Position numbers and translations under genes: made by a program
Shown here: positions 12,074-23,012 of the stretch, piece by piece
How the letters are laid out: each line of letters begins with the position of its first letter
Position numbering within the stretch: the stretch's first letter is position 1
Notes under the pieces: generated by a model
Databases searched by the model: none
What the model was told of the DNA's origin: nothing
The model's input: only the letters and a program-made list of their open reading frames with translations
Source: Rhodamnia argentea
Lineage: Eukaryota; Streptophyta; Magnoliopsida; Myrtales; Myrtaceae
Assembly (NCBI RefSeq): GCF_020921035.1
Contig: NC_063160.1
Location: 15,589,095 to 15,653,094, forward strand
Direction of reading: 5' to 3'
Length of the DNA: 64,000 bases

Positions 12074-12859
12074 ATACACGTCCTAAATTCTGCAAATAGA
12101 TAACATGTAAATAAAATATAATATTTAATTAGAAAAAAAAATCTGGAAACTTCACTTGTAAGAAATTTGCTTGGAAGTATACATATGGGGGCGCACATTT
12201 TTGTATGTTTGCAAACTACCTAGAACAATTATTAAACTGTCCTTTACATTTAACAACCAAACCCAGACGCCAATACATATGCACTACGAAATCAATGGCA
12301 ATACCCCCAAATTGACGAAACATTTTGCCAGAGACGACATCCGATTGATGATGATAACTAATCAAATGAGCCGTCCACATCTGCTCCAGATTTTGTATGC
12401 TGATCGAAGAACAGAATTTTGTATCGTTGAAACGCCGAGAAGCTGTGATCGAGTAAACCGCTTTGGTCGGATATCCATCCCAAAAGAAGAGTTTATTTGG
12501 AGGGATTGGTTACTGCATAGTAGCCCAGGGAATTCACTCGACCGAGGACGAACATTGATCCCGCGAGATGCCTCTATATGCCGAGAAAGTGCGGCGACAA
12601 GGAGCTCTGCGAATGGCTGTGGCACGAAAGTTTTGCCCGCGCTCTAGAGCACTGGATTGTGGATCGAGGTAGTTGCTGATGTAGTCGTTGCTGCCGATCG
12701 AGAAGGTGAAGATCGACTTGGCCGAATTGCCGGAGTACTCATCGCAGCTCCTGAAGAGAGTCTTGGCAAATCATTGAGGGCGGCACTCTGAAACAACCTC
12801 ACCTGGTCATCCAAGTTAGGGCATTTGCCCTGCAAAAACAGTTCCCATATCATGCGTTT

Positions 12860-13205
12860 TCAAAGTTTAATTGAGGAGTTGAGGCCGGGTGAGGGAGGGA
12901 AAAAAAAAGGAAAAAGGAAAAAAAAGGAAAAGGGAAAAATAAAAAAGAACAGAAAATAATAAAAATATTTGAAATATATTAAAGTATTATTAAAAATTAT
13001 CTACGTCAGCGCCAGCGGTACCACACGGGACATTGGGCCTCCACATTAGTGACTTTTGGCTAACGACTGAATTGGCAAAAGTTGAAAAGGTTTAAGACTG
13101 AATCGGTAAATTTAAAAGGTTTAGGATTGAATGGGCAAAACTGCAAAAGATTTATGACTTTTCTGCAAAAAGTTTATGACTTTTCAATTTCGAGATCGGT
13201 TTTCC
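12860..13205. repeat. Miniature-element fragment in intron 2 of the lipase pseudogene
   Basis: An A-rich tract is followed by a right-hand arm made of repeated 'GTTTAGGATTGAATGGGCAA'-type units, ending in 'GTTTATGACTTTTC'. It matches the outer arms of the two complete elements nearby but has no left arm. Intron 2 of three intact copies also carries such fragments. Confidence 0.55.
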
Positions 13206-13378
13206 TATCCGAATTTCTCCCCGTTTACTTTCTCAAGGAGTATTTCAAATATCAATGAGCACAAACCTGAAATAGACATGTGTCGAACATAAACTAATTA
13301 GAAGCAAATTAGGAATTAAAGATGGAGTGGCTGGTAATGAGCTCATGCCAAGTAGTTTCCTATCTCGGGGAGAATGTC

Positions 13379-13950
13379 GGGAAAATTATCAAAAAGTCAT
13401 AAACTTATTGTAATTATGTCAATTTATTAATACATTTTTTGTTAATTGAGTTCTAAATTTTTTATATTTATATCAATTGAATCTAGATCTCGGCGAGGCC
13501 GTGGCTGCCTTCGCCCGCGATTGCGCCTCGTGAGGCCTAAACTCGAGGCTGCGGGCTAGGCGAACCTTGCCGGCAAAGGGCAAAGGTGGCCATGGCCTCG
13601 CCAACCTCGGGCCAAGCCGCCTTCGCCCGCAGCTAATGAGGCCATGGCAAGGCTGCCCTCACCCAAATATGGGCGAAGCCGCCTCGCCCGCGGCCGTGAT
13701 GGCTTGGCCCAGTGGCCAACGAGCTCCAGAGACCCTCATTGGCCGCAGCTTGCCAGCCAATAGAAGAAAAAGAAAATAAAAAATTCAAAAAATATTAAGA
13801 TATCATAAAATATTGTCCACGTTAGTGCTGAAGGGCCAAATGGGCTAAATTGATACAAATGCAAAAGGTATATGACTCAATTAAAAATAAAAATATAAGA
13901 CTGAATTGCCACAATTGCAATACATTTTAAACATTTTTTATAATTTTTAT
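13379..13950. mobile_element. Mutator-like miniature element inserted in exon 2 of the lipase pseudogene
   Basis: The element starts GGGAAAATTATCAAAAAGTC and ends with a diverged inverted copy of that arm (reverse complement ATAAAAATTATAAAAAATG). The flanks are GAGAATGTC (13370-13378) and GAGAATGCC (13951-13959), a 9-bp target duplication with one mismatch. The intact lipase copies have a single GAGAATGCC at this place. The core is GC-rich (about 13490-13760), with repeated GCCTCGCC-type motifs. A 9-bp duplication and long terminal arms are typical of Mutator-like elements. No transposase. Confidence 0.85.
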
Positions 13951-14244
13951 GAGAATGCCAAGTGCCCCATATGCAAAATTCAGTCCGGTGATCACTTTTA
14001 ATATCCTAAAACTCTGGTACGGTGGAGGATATGGCAGCCCTAGAAATTCAACTAATAGATCAAGAAAAATTGATGAGTAAATGTTGGTTAAAAAAAAAAA
14101 AACAAGTCATATCAACCCAATTTCGAGCGGTCACTATAGTAATGATGATGCCTGATTTGTAAGGAGAGAAGTATACTTAAAGCCGAGAATCGAAGTATTA
14201 GATTTCTATATATACTGAGGAGGTCGAGACGGTCCTCCAGTTGG

Positions 14245-14870
14245 GAGAGACTTTCAAAAAAGTCATAAACCTATTGTAATTGTGCCAATTCAGTCCTAAA
14301 TTTTTTTTTTTGTCGATTCAGTTTTAAACATTTTGCAATTATGCTAATTCAATCCATCCCGATAATTTTGGCTAGTGGGTGTCCACGTCAAGACCTGTCA
14401 ACGACGTAGTATTTTAATATTTTTTTATTTTTTTTGCATCTTTGAATTTTATATCTTCTTCTTTTTCTTTCTCTTTTTTTTCCCCTCCTCTTCTTCTTCC
14501 ATTGGTCGGTTTGGCCGGAGGCGACAGCCGGCGAGGTTAACCTCCCCGGCCTCGGGCGAAGTCGCCCTCGCTATCGCCGGGCGAGGTTGGTCGAGACCTT
14601 GCCTGCGAGAGGAAGAAGAAGAAGAGAGAAGAACAAAAAAAGAAAGAAAAAGAAAAGAAAAAAGAGGAAAAAGAAAATTAAAAATTAAAAATATTAAAAT
14701 ATTATGTCGTCGGCATGCCGATGTCCACGTTAGTGCCGACCTACTGGAATTGGCCGGATGGACTGAATTGACACAATTGCAAAATGTTTAGGACTGAATC
14801 AGCAAAAAAAAAATTAGGATTGAATTGGCACAATTACAATAGGCTTATGACTTTGTTGGTAATATTTCCC
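14245..14870. mobile_element. Mutator-like miniature element inserted in exon 1 of the lipase pseudogene
   Basis: Long inverted arms match over about 50 bp: left AAAAAAGTCATAAACCTATT with 'GTAATTGTGCCAATTCAGTC', mirrored at 14815-14870. The flanks TCCAGTTGG (14236-14244) and TCTCGTTGG (14871-14879) fit a 9-bp duplication with two mismatches. Intact copies read through as TCCCGTTGG once. The interior has a pyrimidine tract, a GC-rich core (about 14505-14610) and a purine tract. Same family as the exon 2 insertion. Confidence 0.85.
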
Positions 14871-15110
14871 TCTCGTTGGTGAATCGTTCGATGACACCAT
14901 CGAGAAATTGTGGCCATAAGAAGATAGTCGGCCTTGGCGAGGGTGGGCAACGGGGTCGTTGTTGCCGCTGTCGAACAACGAATCCCTAAAAAGGTACAAT
15001 GCCGGTGCGAGCAGGCCTGAAGAGGACAAGCGCACGGATGGTGTTTGAAGCCAAACCACCCAAGGCAAAAACACAAAGAATGCGGAAACCATCGGAGAGT
15101 GATTTCTCAT

Positions 15111-15770
15111 GGTCCCGCCTTCCGACGATGCAATGCGACACCTTGAAAGTGAGAAAACAAAGAGAAAAATGGTAACTTCCGAGTCGAGGAGGATATCGAT
15201 TCGATAGAAGTGCAATCGGATCAGTTTCTTGGCTCGCGTCGGTCCGGTCGTCTACCAACATCTGAGCTATATGTCTATATGTTCCTAACCCAGAAGTGAA
15301 CTATTATCTCCTATAATAAGCACTCACAGGAAGATACTTCTATGAAATTCCAGAAAACTAAACAAGTCCCAGTTTGACATTCCTATCGAAATCGACCTGT
15401 CGACCCAACCCCAGCAAGTCCGACGAGGATGGAGTGATCCCAGATAGCCTAAAAAAATATGATAGATAGTCCGCTGGCAGAGACAAATTAACGAATCCGT
15501 TAGGTGTTGGGATTGAATTATTCTTTGTTATTTGTCATTCCAACGGAGAATCATTCCTGTTCTTGGTCCTTTGACTTTCGAAAAACCATTTTCAATGTCC
15601 TAGGAAAAATTTATGGAAACTTCACTTTTAAGAAATTTGCGTGGCAGTACATTACTGTATGTTCGCAAACTACATAGAACAATTAACAGTCCTTTACATT
15701 ATGCCAGAGACGACCTCTTATTGACCCAAGATAGTAAGCAGCCTTCGATACGACTAATCGAATGAGATGT
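15111..15770. repeat. Lipase 5'-flanking block of copy B
   Basis: Non-coding. It carries the promoter-side block also found at about 24364-24760 (AACTTCCG..CGAGGA.ATCGATTCGAT ... TCGGTC.GGTCGTCTACCAA ... GACATTCCTATCGAAATCGA ... TGATCCCAGATAGCCT). Copy C exon 5 follows at once. Confidence 0.6.
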
Positions 15771-17778
15771 TCATATCTTCACGAGATCTTGTATGCTGAC
15801 CGGAGAACAGATGTTTGTGTCGCTGAAACACCGAGAAGCTATGATCGAGGAAACTGCATCGGTCGGATGGTATCCATCCCAGAAGAAGCGTTTATCGGCA
15901 TCAGGGCACGGGGCCAGCAACGGAATGCACGGCAAAGTTCCGTTCCACCACGTCGTGCAACATGGGTTGGTCGAGTCCGTCAAGCCTGTTTCAAAACCGT
16001 AAAAATATTTTATCAGGACCCGGGTACATGCGCCGATCGGATCCAAAATTAGTGTCATGTGATCCGATGGTTACAATGGATCTAATCCTGTGAACTTAAT
16101 CATGGTAAGGAAAGTTTGATGGTAATTTAATCCAAGCCTCTAAAATCATGAGTCGATTGATCTGAGTGTGCCTTTTCCGATCCATACAGTTGAGTCCGTA
16201 CCGTATTTGGAGGGATTGATTACTGCGTCATAGCCAATCCCGTTCGCTCGACTGAGAACGAACATTGATCCCGCGAGACTGGATGTCATGTTCTCTAGCA
16301 TCGGCTGAAGCATCTGATTGAAGTAGGAAACTAGCAAGTTGGGTCCTCCGTCACATACTCCGTCGTGGTTCGGTTTCTTGGCGATAGTCGGGATGCAACC
16401 AATCGGGCCAATCTCAAAGACAACAAACTTTCTCGCTCCCACGTTATATAATCTCTGCAATAATATTGCCCAATATCTGCTAAGACTCATCGTCAACCTG
16501 AGCAGTACTTAGATATAGGAACACGTTTTCCTGGAAATCGTGTCCTGAAATTAGCATACTGGTAGAATGAAGGAATACCTCCAGGTGCCGAGAGAGAGAA
16601 GCCACGAGGAGCTGCGCGAACGGCTGAGGCTCATAGGTTTTGCTCGTGCTGTAGAGCGTTGGATTGAGGTAGTTGCTGAGGTAGTCGTTGCTGCCAATCG
16701 AGAAGGCGAAGATGGACTTGGTCAAATTGCCGGAGAACTCGTCGGAGCTCTTGAAGAGCCTTGGTAAATCATTGGCGGCATAACTCTCGAATAACCTCAC
16801 TTGGTCATCCAAGTTAAGACATTTTCCCTGCAAAAACAGTACCCCATATCACGCGTTTCTAAAGTTTAAGTGGAGCCGGTCTCGAAATGACGTTTCCTAT
16901 ACCTTTTTGATTGGGAAATTTACCAAAAAAGTTTTAAATCTATTGCAATTGTGTCAATTAAATCCTAAACTTTTATTTTGTTCATTCAGTCCTAAACCTT
17001 TTGTAATTATATCAACTCAATCCATCCGGCCAATTTTGGCTGGCCGGCATGGACACCGATCGTTCGGCGACAAAATATTTTTATTTTTAATTTTTACAGC
17101 AAATTAGCAATGAAAAATGGAGAGGTGGATGGTCATGAGCTCATACCGTGACGCTTCCTGTCTCAGGGAGAATGCCACATCCCCCGGACGCAAAGTTCAG
17201 GCCGGTGATCACTCCTGATGTCCTAAAACTCAGGAATGGGGGAGCATAAGGCAGCCCCAGAAATCCAGCTGATAAATCGAGAAAAAATCATTAGAGAATG
17301 TTGAAAACAAGGGAAAAAAAAGGCAAATCAAACCAATTGCGAGCAATCATGTTTGATCCGTAAGAAGAGAAAAAAATTGGCAATGGGAATTGTAATAACA
17401 CCGTTTCCTTTTGCTATAAAGATTAAACCGAGCCATAGCATCGCCATCCTGCCCGCAATCCGTAAATAAAGCTGAGACTCGAAGGATTAGATCTCGACGT
17501 ATACCGAGGAAGTCGACGACGGTCCTCCCGTTGGTGAACCGTCCGGTGGTGCCTCTCGGGAAATCGTGGCCGTAAGGGAGGTAATTGGCCTTTGCAAGGG
17601 TGGGCAGCAGGTTGTTGTTGCCGCTGTCAACCAGCGAATCGCCGAACACGTACAAGGCTGGGGCGAGCGGTGATGCAGATGACGAGCACACTACTCGCGT
17701 TTGCAATCGAATCACCACGAGCAAAAACGCGCAGAATTTAAAAGCCATTCCTGAGCGATTTGTCATGGCCCCGACCAT
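15771..17778 (-). CDS. GDSL esterase/lipase, cluster copy C
   Basis: Five exons (17505-17778, 17147-17268, 16579-16827, 16202-16454, 15771-15985) join in phase to 370 residues, a normal length for plant GDSL lipases. These SGNH hydrolases act on ester bonds of lipids, cutin-like or acetylated substrates and are usually secreted. A signal peptide (about 1-31) precedes [11 protein letters not shown] with nucleophile Ser48. The other blocks are present: oxyanion Gly120 (NFASGGCG), Asn179 (IGSND), and the Asp336/His339 pair in FWDGYHPTD. Cysteine pairs near residues 308-326 suggest a disulfide-stabilised extracellular enzyme. A second in-frame ATG at 17766 aligns with the start of the other copies, so the true start may be four residues later. 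The closest named plant relatives are probably GLIP6/GLIP7-like; substrate unknown. Intron 2 holds half of a miniature element. Confidence 0.93.
16913..17090. repeat. Half of a Mutator-like miniature element in intron 2 of lipase C
   Basis: The left arm starts GGGAAATTTACCAAAAAAG and continues with the family's 'TCTATTGCAATTGTGTCAAT' and 'GGCCAATTTTGGCTGGCCGG' segments, then stops at an 'ACAAAATATTTT' stretch. The right arm and GC-rich core are missing. The same half element, with the same breakpoint, sits in intron 2 of copy D. Confidence 0.75.
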
Positions 17779-17921
17779 GAAATCGATTGTAATTTTGTTG
17801 TCTGATAAAACGGAGAAAAAGAAGCAAAATTCAAAACCGAGAGAACCGTTAAGGTGGGGATCAAAGTCGGTCTTTAAGGACTTGGGCGCATGAAAGTGAT
17901 GAGCACATAACGTCTACTTAG

Positions 17922-17929
17922 CTTATATA
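17922..17929 (-). promoter_or_regulatory. Probable TATA box of lipase C
   Basis: On the minus strand GCATATATAAGC lies about 150 bp upstream of the start codon, inside a segment conserved between copies C and D. TATA-like sequences sit at similar distances upstream of copies D (about 27495-27510) and F (about 35503-35514). Confidence 0.5.
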
Positions 17930-18900
17930 TGCACACATGTCGTTGACCCTAAAAAATAATTCTAAGTCCTTCTAAATCAATTTTGGTGTTGGTACCGAGT
18001 TTTCGACAGAATAATCGGTAAGCGCAGTTGCAAATCGGCAAACTACCGATGCCATATCGGCATTTTGTTACCGTCGTCGACGTACGATAGCCAGTGGTCT
18101 ATTATACAATAACAGACGTAAAGTGAAGACCGTATGGGAATATTTGGTTGATGGCAGAGCTGGAGGATATGCAAGGGATGGTAATTGCTGACGGACAAGG
18201 ACGTGCAACAGAGCCAAGATTAATTTTGGAAACAGATGAGACATGTGATTCAAAAAGATAACCGCGTATGAACGGTTGTATTTTGGACAAGGCAATGTAA
18301 AGCCAAGATCGACCAATAGTAAAAGGATCCGCAATCAATCGGACACTTGCACAATTTCTCAATTTCAGTCTGTCGATTTATTAGTTTTATCCTCAGCCCT
18401 TTAGATTTTTACCTTAATCTAAAGGACTGAGGATCATTGCTACGCAACTTTTTTCCCATCCAAATCAACCCGACTCATTTAAAAAGTCCAAGGTTCAATT
18501 TTTGGTGAAAGACATTTTGTTCACAATAGAATTTCGACGCCCGCGCGCTCGCGCACACACACATATGTGTATAAGAAATGAGCTCGTGTGATTCATGCCT
18601 CTATATATATATAAGCATGAATCACACAAGCTCATTTCTTTTATTACTTTGGTCCTGATGAGTTGTCTAAGTAGTACATAATTGTCTCCTGACACTAATT
18701 CCGCATTCCTCGGGCTATGATTGAAGTATAACTTGGTGTGCACAGCTATGTATGCCAGGCACGAAGGTTAGGGAATTCCCATGATATAAAGCTAAAACAT
18801 GTTTATGTTTTAAATTATTGTTTGTCATATGCTGGAGCAATTGCTCTGGGGTTAGTCGCCAGGATGTGATAAAGACCTTTGTACTGAAAAAAAAAAAGAG
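17930..18900. repeat. Lipase 5'-flanking block of copy C
   Basis: Non-coding. It shares with the region upstream of copy D the 'GTTGACCCTAAAAAATAATT' segment, the 'AAATCGG.AAACTACCGA' segment and a later 'TTACTTTGGTCCTGATGAGT' segment. The last also occurs upstream of E (about 31252), F (about 35602) and in the orphan block at 21597. Confidence 0.6.
18573..18640. repeat. Near-perfect hairpin, 26-bp arms with a 16-base AT loop
   Basis: Arm 1 (18573-18598, AAGAAATGAGCTCGTGTGAT...) and arm 2 (18615-18640) are reverse complements with one mismatch, around a loop of CT and alternating TA. Only arm 2 is matched in the equivalent upstream segments of the other lipase copies, so arm 1 looks like a local inverted duplication. 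Confidence 0.85.
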
Positions 18901-19322
18901 AGAGAGATCAAAAATAGGAACTTCCCCGTCGAATCTCGATCCGATAGGAACACAGTCGAGGAAGTTTCATGGCTCACGTCTACCGTCGACCGATAGCTGA
19001 GTGACGAAACCATTGTTAGAACACGCATCTTTTATGCGTTTCCAATTTATAAAGTTTCTTCGGTAATAAACTCTTAATGTTTTCGTCAAAATCGCCGATT
19101 TCGAAATTTCAAAAGCAAAATGAAAATTGAAGGTAACTCCGATCGTTGTTATATCATCGCATGATTCTCTCGAATCCGACCAATGCAAACCACTGCTTTG
19201 GAAATCCCACGTAACTACAAACACGAACAAGAGAATTGCTACTAGACGTGATTATTAAAATGAGGTGGCGACCAAACATGGCATGTACGATGAGAATGAA
19301 GTGATTCAAGATAGCCTCAGAA
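18901..19322. repeat. Orphan 5'-flanking block of the lipase unit
   Basis: Resembles segments at 19910-20070, 20905-21180, 24420-24545 and 36780-37180 ('GAACTTCC..GTCGA', 'AGAACACGCATCTTTTATGC', 'GATTCTCTCGAATCCGACCA', 'AACATGGCATGTACGATGAG'). No coding exons follow here. Confidence 0.55.
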
Positions 19323-19523
19323 CTACCGAAGGTTGCCCCAATAGCCATCCTTCTCAAGTGGGAAGGGGGAGGTGGGGAGTTCGATTCCCCATCTTCTCAA
19401 TAGAGGTTGGGGGTAGGGACGAGTGAGTGAGGGGGTGGAGTTTCGCAACCTGCATACAACACATAGTGCATACGGTGTGGCTTGAATAATAGGATAGAAC
19501 CAGACCAAAAAAAAAAAAAAAAA
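19323..19523 (+). mobile_element. tRNA-derived SINE with poly(A) tail
   Basis: A roughly 200-bp insert carries an internal RNA polymerase III B-box-like sequence (GGAGTTCGATTCCCCATC near 19376) and ends in a run of about 18 A (19507-19523). It is flanked by AGCCTCAGAA (19313-19322) and AGCCTTAGAA (19524-19533), a 10-bp target duplication with one mismatch. The paralogous block at about 21073 has the uninterrupted sequence 'AGCCTCAGAAACTTGAGAGA', which serves as the empty site. Confidence 0.85.
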
Positions 19524-19533
19524 AGCCTTAGAA

Positions 19534-21240
19534 AATTAGAAGATTCCGCTGATTGAGACAAATTAACGAAATTCGTTAGGTTTTAATATTAAATTATTTC
19601 TCCTTCTTTGTCACTAGTCTAGCCCAAGAACATTCTTAGTTGGTGTTCATAATTGGGCCTTTGACTTCCGAATAAACAAGTCATTTTCCCTTTTCAAGAA
19701 CGCCCTGTCCCTTCTATTTGTCGAAGCTTGCTCATCGCCACGCCAACACGCAAATACTGTTGGGTCTCGTTTGATTTCCTTTCTCAAAAACAGATTTCTT
19801 TAGGTAGGTGATCTTGTATGAGATTCGGAATATTGATAAGTTATGTAAATAAAAATGGGAAAGTTAGTACAGAAGTTCCTAATTTGCAAACTATAAAAAG
19901 GTCAAAATAGGAACATCCCGTCGAGGATCTTGATCCGACGGGTAATAGGAACATGTTCGGAGAAGTTCCGTTGCTTATGTTTGCCGGACCAGTAGCTTAG
20001 TGACGAATTCTAGAACACGCACCTTGTATGTGTTTTCAATTTACGAAGTTTGTAATCTTTGCTGATAATCGCTTAATTTTTCTTTTCAAAAGAGTTATGA
20101 TGCGCAATTCAATATAATCTTTACAAAATTTTAAAAAAAAAATGAAATTCGGCTGTCACTTTAATCCATTTTGTCGACATAAGAATACTAGAAGTGTCAA
20201 AAGTTTCGTATGGCACTTGCATTAGTGCCAAAAGCTTTTGCCAGCTCACTTGAGTGCCTTTAGTAAAAAAATTATGGTTAAAAATATTATTTGACTTCCA
20301 TAATAAAAAGTTTAATTTGAGTTTGCATTTTTATATTAAAGTGGAGTTCACATTGATATCGCAAACAACATCATTTCTCTCTTCTCGCCCACTCGCTTTC
20401 TCACACTTATAAACCAACCACCAACCACTTTCACAATCGATGTGGTAGCCCCAACAATCTCCGTCTCACACATCGAACCTTAGGTTTGAGCCGCAACAAT
20501 CAGTATCTCTCATGCATCCCTAACATCTCTCTCTTCCACTGTAATTCCTCCAAACCTACCGCCCTCTCACTCCCTCTCTTGCTCTCAATTTGTAAGATCG
20601 AACTATTAATTTTGGAGGCAAACTGAATTAAGATTTCTTTATATTGGATAATTGGTTGAATGGTCCATTTAGGGTTTCGGATTTGGAGCAAAACATTTAG
20701 ATGACGTCATTTAGGGATATATATGGTAACTGGGCACGTTAGTGAGCCACGCCGGTTGGAGAACTTAATAACACATGGCAATGTTCAATTTCCGGCGATC
20801 TAAATCGAAATTGACACTTAAATTATCCAAAGAAAATATTTTGGCATTAAAGTAAGGGTTGTACGAAACTTTCGACACTTTTAATGTTCTCGTACCCTGT
20901 TTTATGTTACCATATGATTCTCTACAATCAGACCAATGCAAATTATTACTTTCGAAATCCTACGTACGTAACTACAAACACAAACAAAAGAATTGCTATT
21001 TGACATAATTATTAAAATGACTAGTGGACCAAACATGTCATGTGCGATGAGAACGAAGTGATTTAAGATAAGCCTCAGAAACTTGAGAGATTCCGCTAAC
21101 AGCGACAAGTTAACGAAATTCGTTAGGTAATAAACTTGTATTCTTTTTCGTTCTTTGTCATCAAGCCGACAAGACAATCAATCTGGCCCAAGAACATGTT
21201 CGGAGAAATTATTATGGTAGAAGCTTCAAGCCTCGCCCGG
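19534..21240. repeat. Decayed lipase-unit flanking blocks
   Basis: No gene recognised. The part after the SINE continues the flanking block (ATTCCGCTGATTGAGACAAA). The stretch 19770-19905 resembles the 3' block. 19910-20070 and 20905-21180 repeat the 5' block. Between about 20150 and 20900 I see no recognisable feature apart from AT-rich sequence. Confidence 0.5.
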
Positions 21241-21289
21241 TTTTCTTGGATGATTCTCGATCCTTCGTGCTTTGAAAACCTTTGAACCG

Positions 21290-21640
21290 TGACAGATTGC
21301 TCATGGTCCCGACAATGAACTTGTTTGTTACGTGACGTCGTTGTCTTTTTTTATTTTCGAACGAAATGTGACTTGGTTAAAGAGGGAAAGTTCAAAACCG
21401 AGAAACTGTTTAGGGTTGATGGCTTGGCCGCATGAAAGTGATGAACACATAACGTGTACTTTGCTTGTGGGCGTGCTTATAGAGATAAATATCTTGTGCC
21501 TCGTGCGAGGATCTTGGTGTCTATTGAATGGGGCCACGAACTTCGAAATAACAGAAATGTACTGCCACATGAATCGCACATTCACATTTCTTTTGTTACT
21601 TTGGTCCTGATGAGTTATCCAATTAGCATATGATTAGCAC
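21290..21640 (-). pseudogene. Promoter and start-codon remnant of a lost lipase copy
   Basis: Reading on the minus strand, this matches the region just upstream of lipases C and D. It includes 'AGTTCAAAACCGAGAAACTG', the 'GCATGAAAGTGATGAACACA' segment and the 'TTACTTTGGTCCTGATGAGT' segment. It ends at a GTCGGGACCATGAG start-codon context (near 21300-21315), after which lipase similarity stops. It therefore looks like the 5' edge of another copy whose coding region has been deleted. Confidence 0.6.
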
Positions 21641-21985
21641 GTGTGAAAAGCTTTCTTAATTAACAAAACAGTGATAGAACATCAAGTCAATTTGAGACTG
21701 TCCACTGTTTTTGTCCCATACATAATAAGTAACGTTTTATTCTACGACGTTTTTGCATCTAGTTATGAGAAACGTCATAAAACGAAAAATATCGCATTTT
21801 ATGCCGTTTTGTACATTACTTTTTTTTTTTTGGGGGGGGCGTGGGCGGGGTCAAAAGCTTTGTACATTACAAACTGTCACAATAGTTTAATGTTATCTGA
21901 GGTTGTCCGTCTTCAACTTGAACGCAAGTTAACTTGGTGACGAGGGCTGACAGCCCGCAGCTAATTTGTGCCTTTTTGGAATGAT

Positions 21986-22806
21986 TTTGGTTCAGCTTTC
22001 CCAAAGCCCAATGAAGAAATTATGGAGCGATTGGCAACTCTTCACTGGGGGCTTTGGGATGAAAGTTGGCCTTGGTAAAGCTGAAAGCTCAATGCTGGTA
22101 GGGAGCAGCTTTGAGCTTTCAACATTTGGCTAAATGCTGAGCTAAGATTTTTTCTTCCAAAACTATCCTCACTTGTTCTTTTATATTTCAAATTTTCCCC
22201 TTATCTTTTTTCTTACATTTTTTTAATACATTATTTTTTTTATTAAAATAAAATCAAACCCTAGGCCACCGGCGGCCGAGGTCGAGACTGTCAAGGATTG
22301 GGCAACCTCGGCCGGGGTTGTTAGGGGCCACGCGACCCCCAATGGTCGTCCCCTAGGCCGCGCGATCCCAAGCAAACAACCACCGGGTCGCGCGACCTTA
22401 GGCTTTGTCGCCGGGGTCGCGTTACCTCGGGCCTCGTCACCGGGGTCGTGCGACCCCAGCAACAACTGTTTAGGGTCCTGGGGTTGGGCGACGCCGGGCG
22501 AAGGCTGCCCGGGTCGAGCGACCTCAAGCAACCCGAGCAACTGCCGCCAATGCTAAATCTGGCTCATCGGCAACCAGTGGTGTTAGTCCTAGGTTTGATT
22601 TTCCTCTTTCTATTTTTTAATTATTTTTATTTGAAAAAGAAATGTTGTAAAAAAGCCCATTCGTAATTTTTTTTTGCCAAATACTAATTAGCTTGAAGTG
22701 GCTTTTCAAAGCATTTTTCACCAAACGCCGTTTGCATTTCCCCAATGCTCTTTAGGCTAAAGATATTTGTATTTTCCAAAAGCCCATTTGTAAAGCTGAA
22801 CCAAAC
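21986..22806. mobile_element. Inverted-repeat element with GC-rich core
   Basis: The left end TTTGGTTCAGCTTTCCCAAA is mirrored at the right end (GTAAAGCTGAACCAAA, close to 22806). A GC-rich core with repeated GGGTCGCGCGACC-like palindromic units lies at about 22262-22560 and generates spurious open frames. No transposase is encoded. Confidence 0.65.
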
Positions 22807-22959
22807 CCACTATGTGGAGAAGATTTCATGACTTTTGGCACGCAGGTCAATTGCCATGGACTTGGTAATATCAAACCTTCGAGCTTCAAGAGCAATGCTA
22901 AATAGCATTAGCTTAAATGGAATATTTCATAACGGGTGCGGGACCCTCGTTACATCTAC

Positions 22960-23012
22960 CTAGAGAGGATAGCTGCAGTAATTGCCTGGAAGGGATAGCT
23001 GCAGTAATTGCC
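22960..23012. repeat. Short tandem duplication (unit about 26 bp)
   Basis: GGATAGCTGCAGTAATTGCC appears twice in a row. The surrounding 'CCTAGAGAGGA' segment also occurs at about 37300-37345, linking this spacer to the far right of the cluster. Confidence 0.75.

Larger units (their letters stand above)
12365..15110 (-). pseudogene. GDSL lipase pseudogene (copy B)
   Basis: This is a broken fifth member of the lipase cluster. The ATG at 15110 is intact and the signal peptide is recognisable. The GDSL box reads FRDSL, with the block-I glycine lost, and the frame shifts soon after in the NN..PTLAK region. Exon 1 is interrupted by a miniature element (14245-14870); exon 2 by another (13379-13950). 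Exon 3 (about 12640-12835) starts well ([15 protein letters not shown]) and then shifts frame. From about 12360 to 12640 the remains of exons 5, 4 and 3 are fused: exon 5 near its KRFF codons joins directly to the end of exon 4, and exon 4 joins the end of exon 3. The introns and about half of the coding sequence there are missing. No functional product is possible. Confidence 0.9.

Noticed and set aside
18650-18680. CTGATGAG in the conserved lipase upstream segment, resembling the hammerhead ribozyme core
   Set aside because: No nearby GAAA with a complementary stem II and no cleavage-site arrangement in any of the five copies.
22223-22540. Minus-strand open frame of about 105 codons, Pro/Gly-rich
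   Set aside because: It lies in the GC-rich palindromic core of an inverted-repeat element; several frames are open because of base composition.
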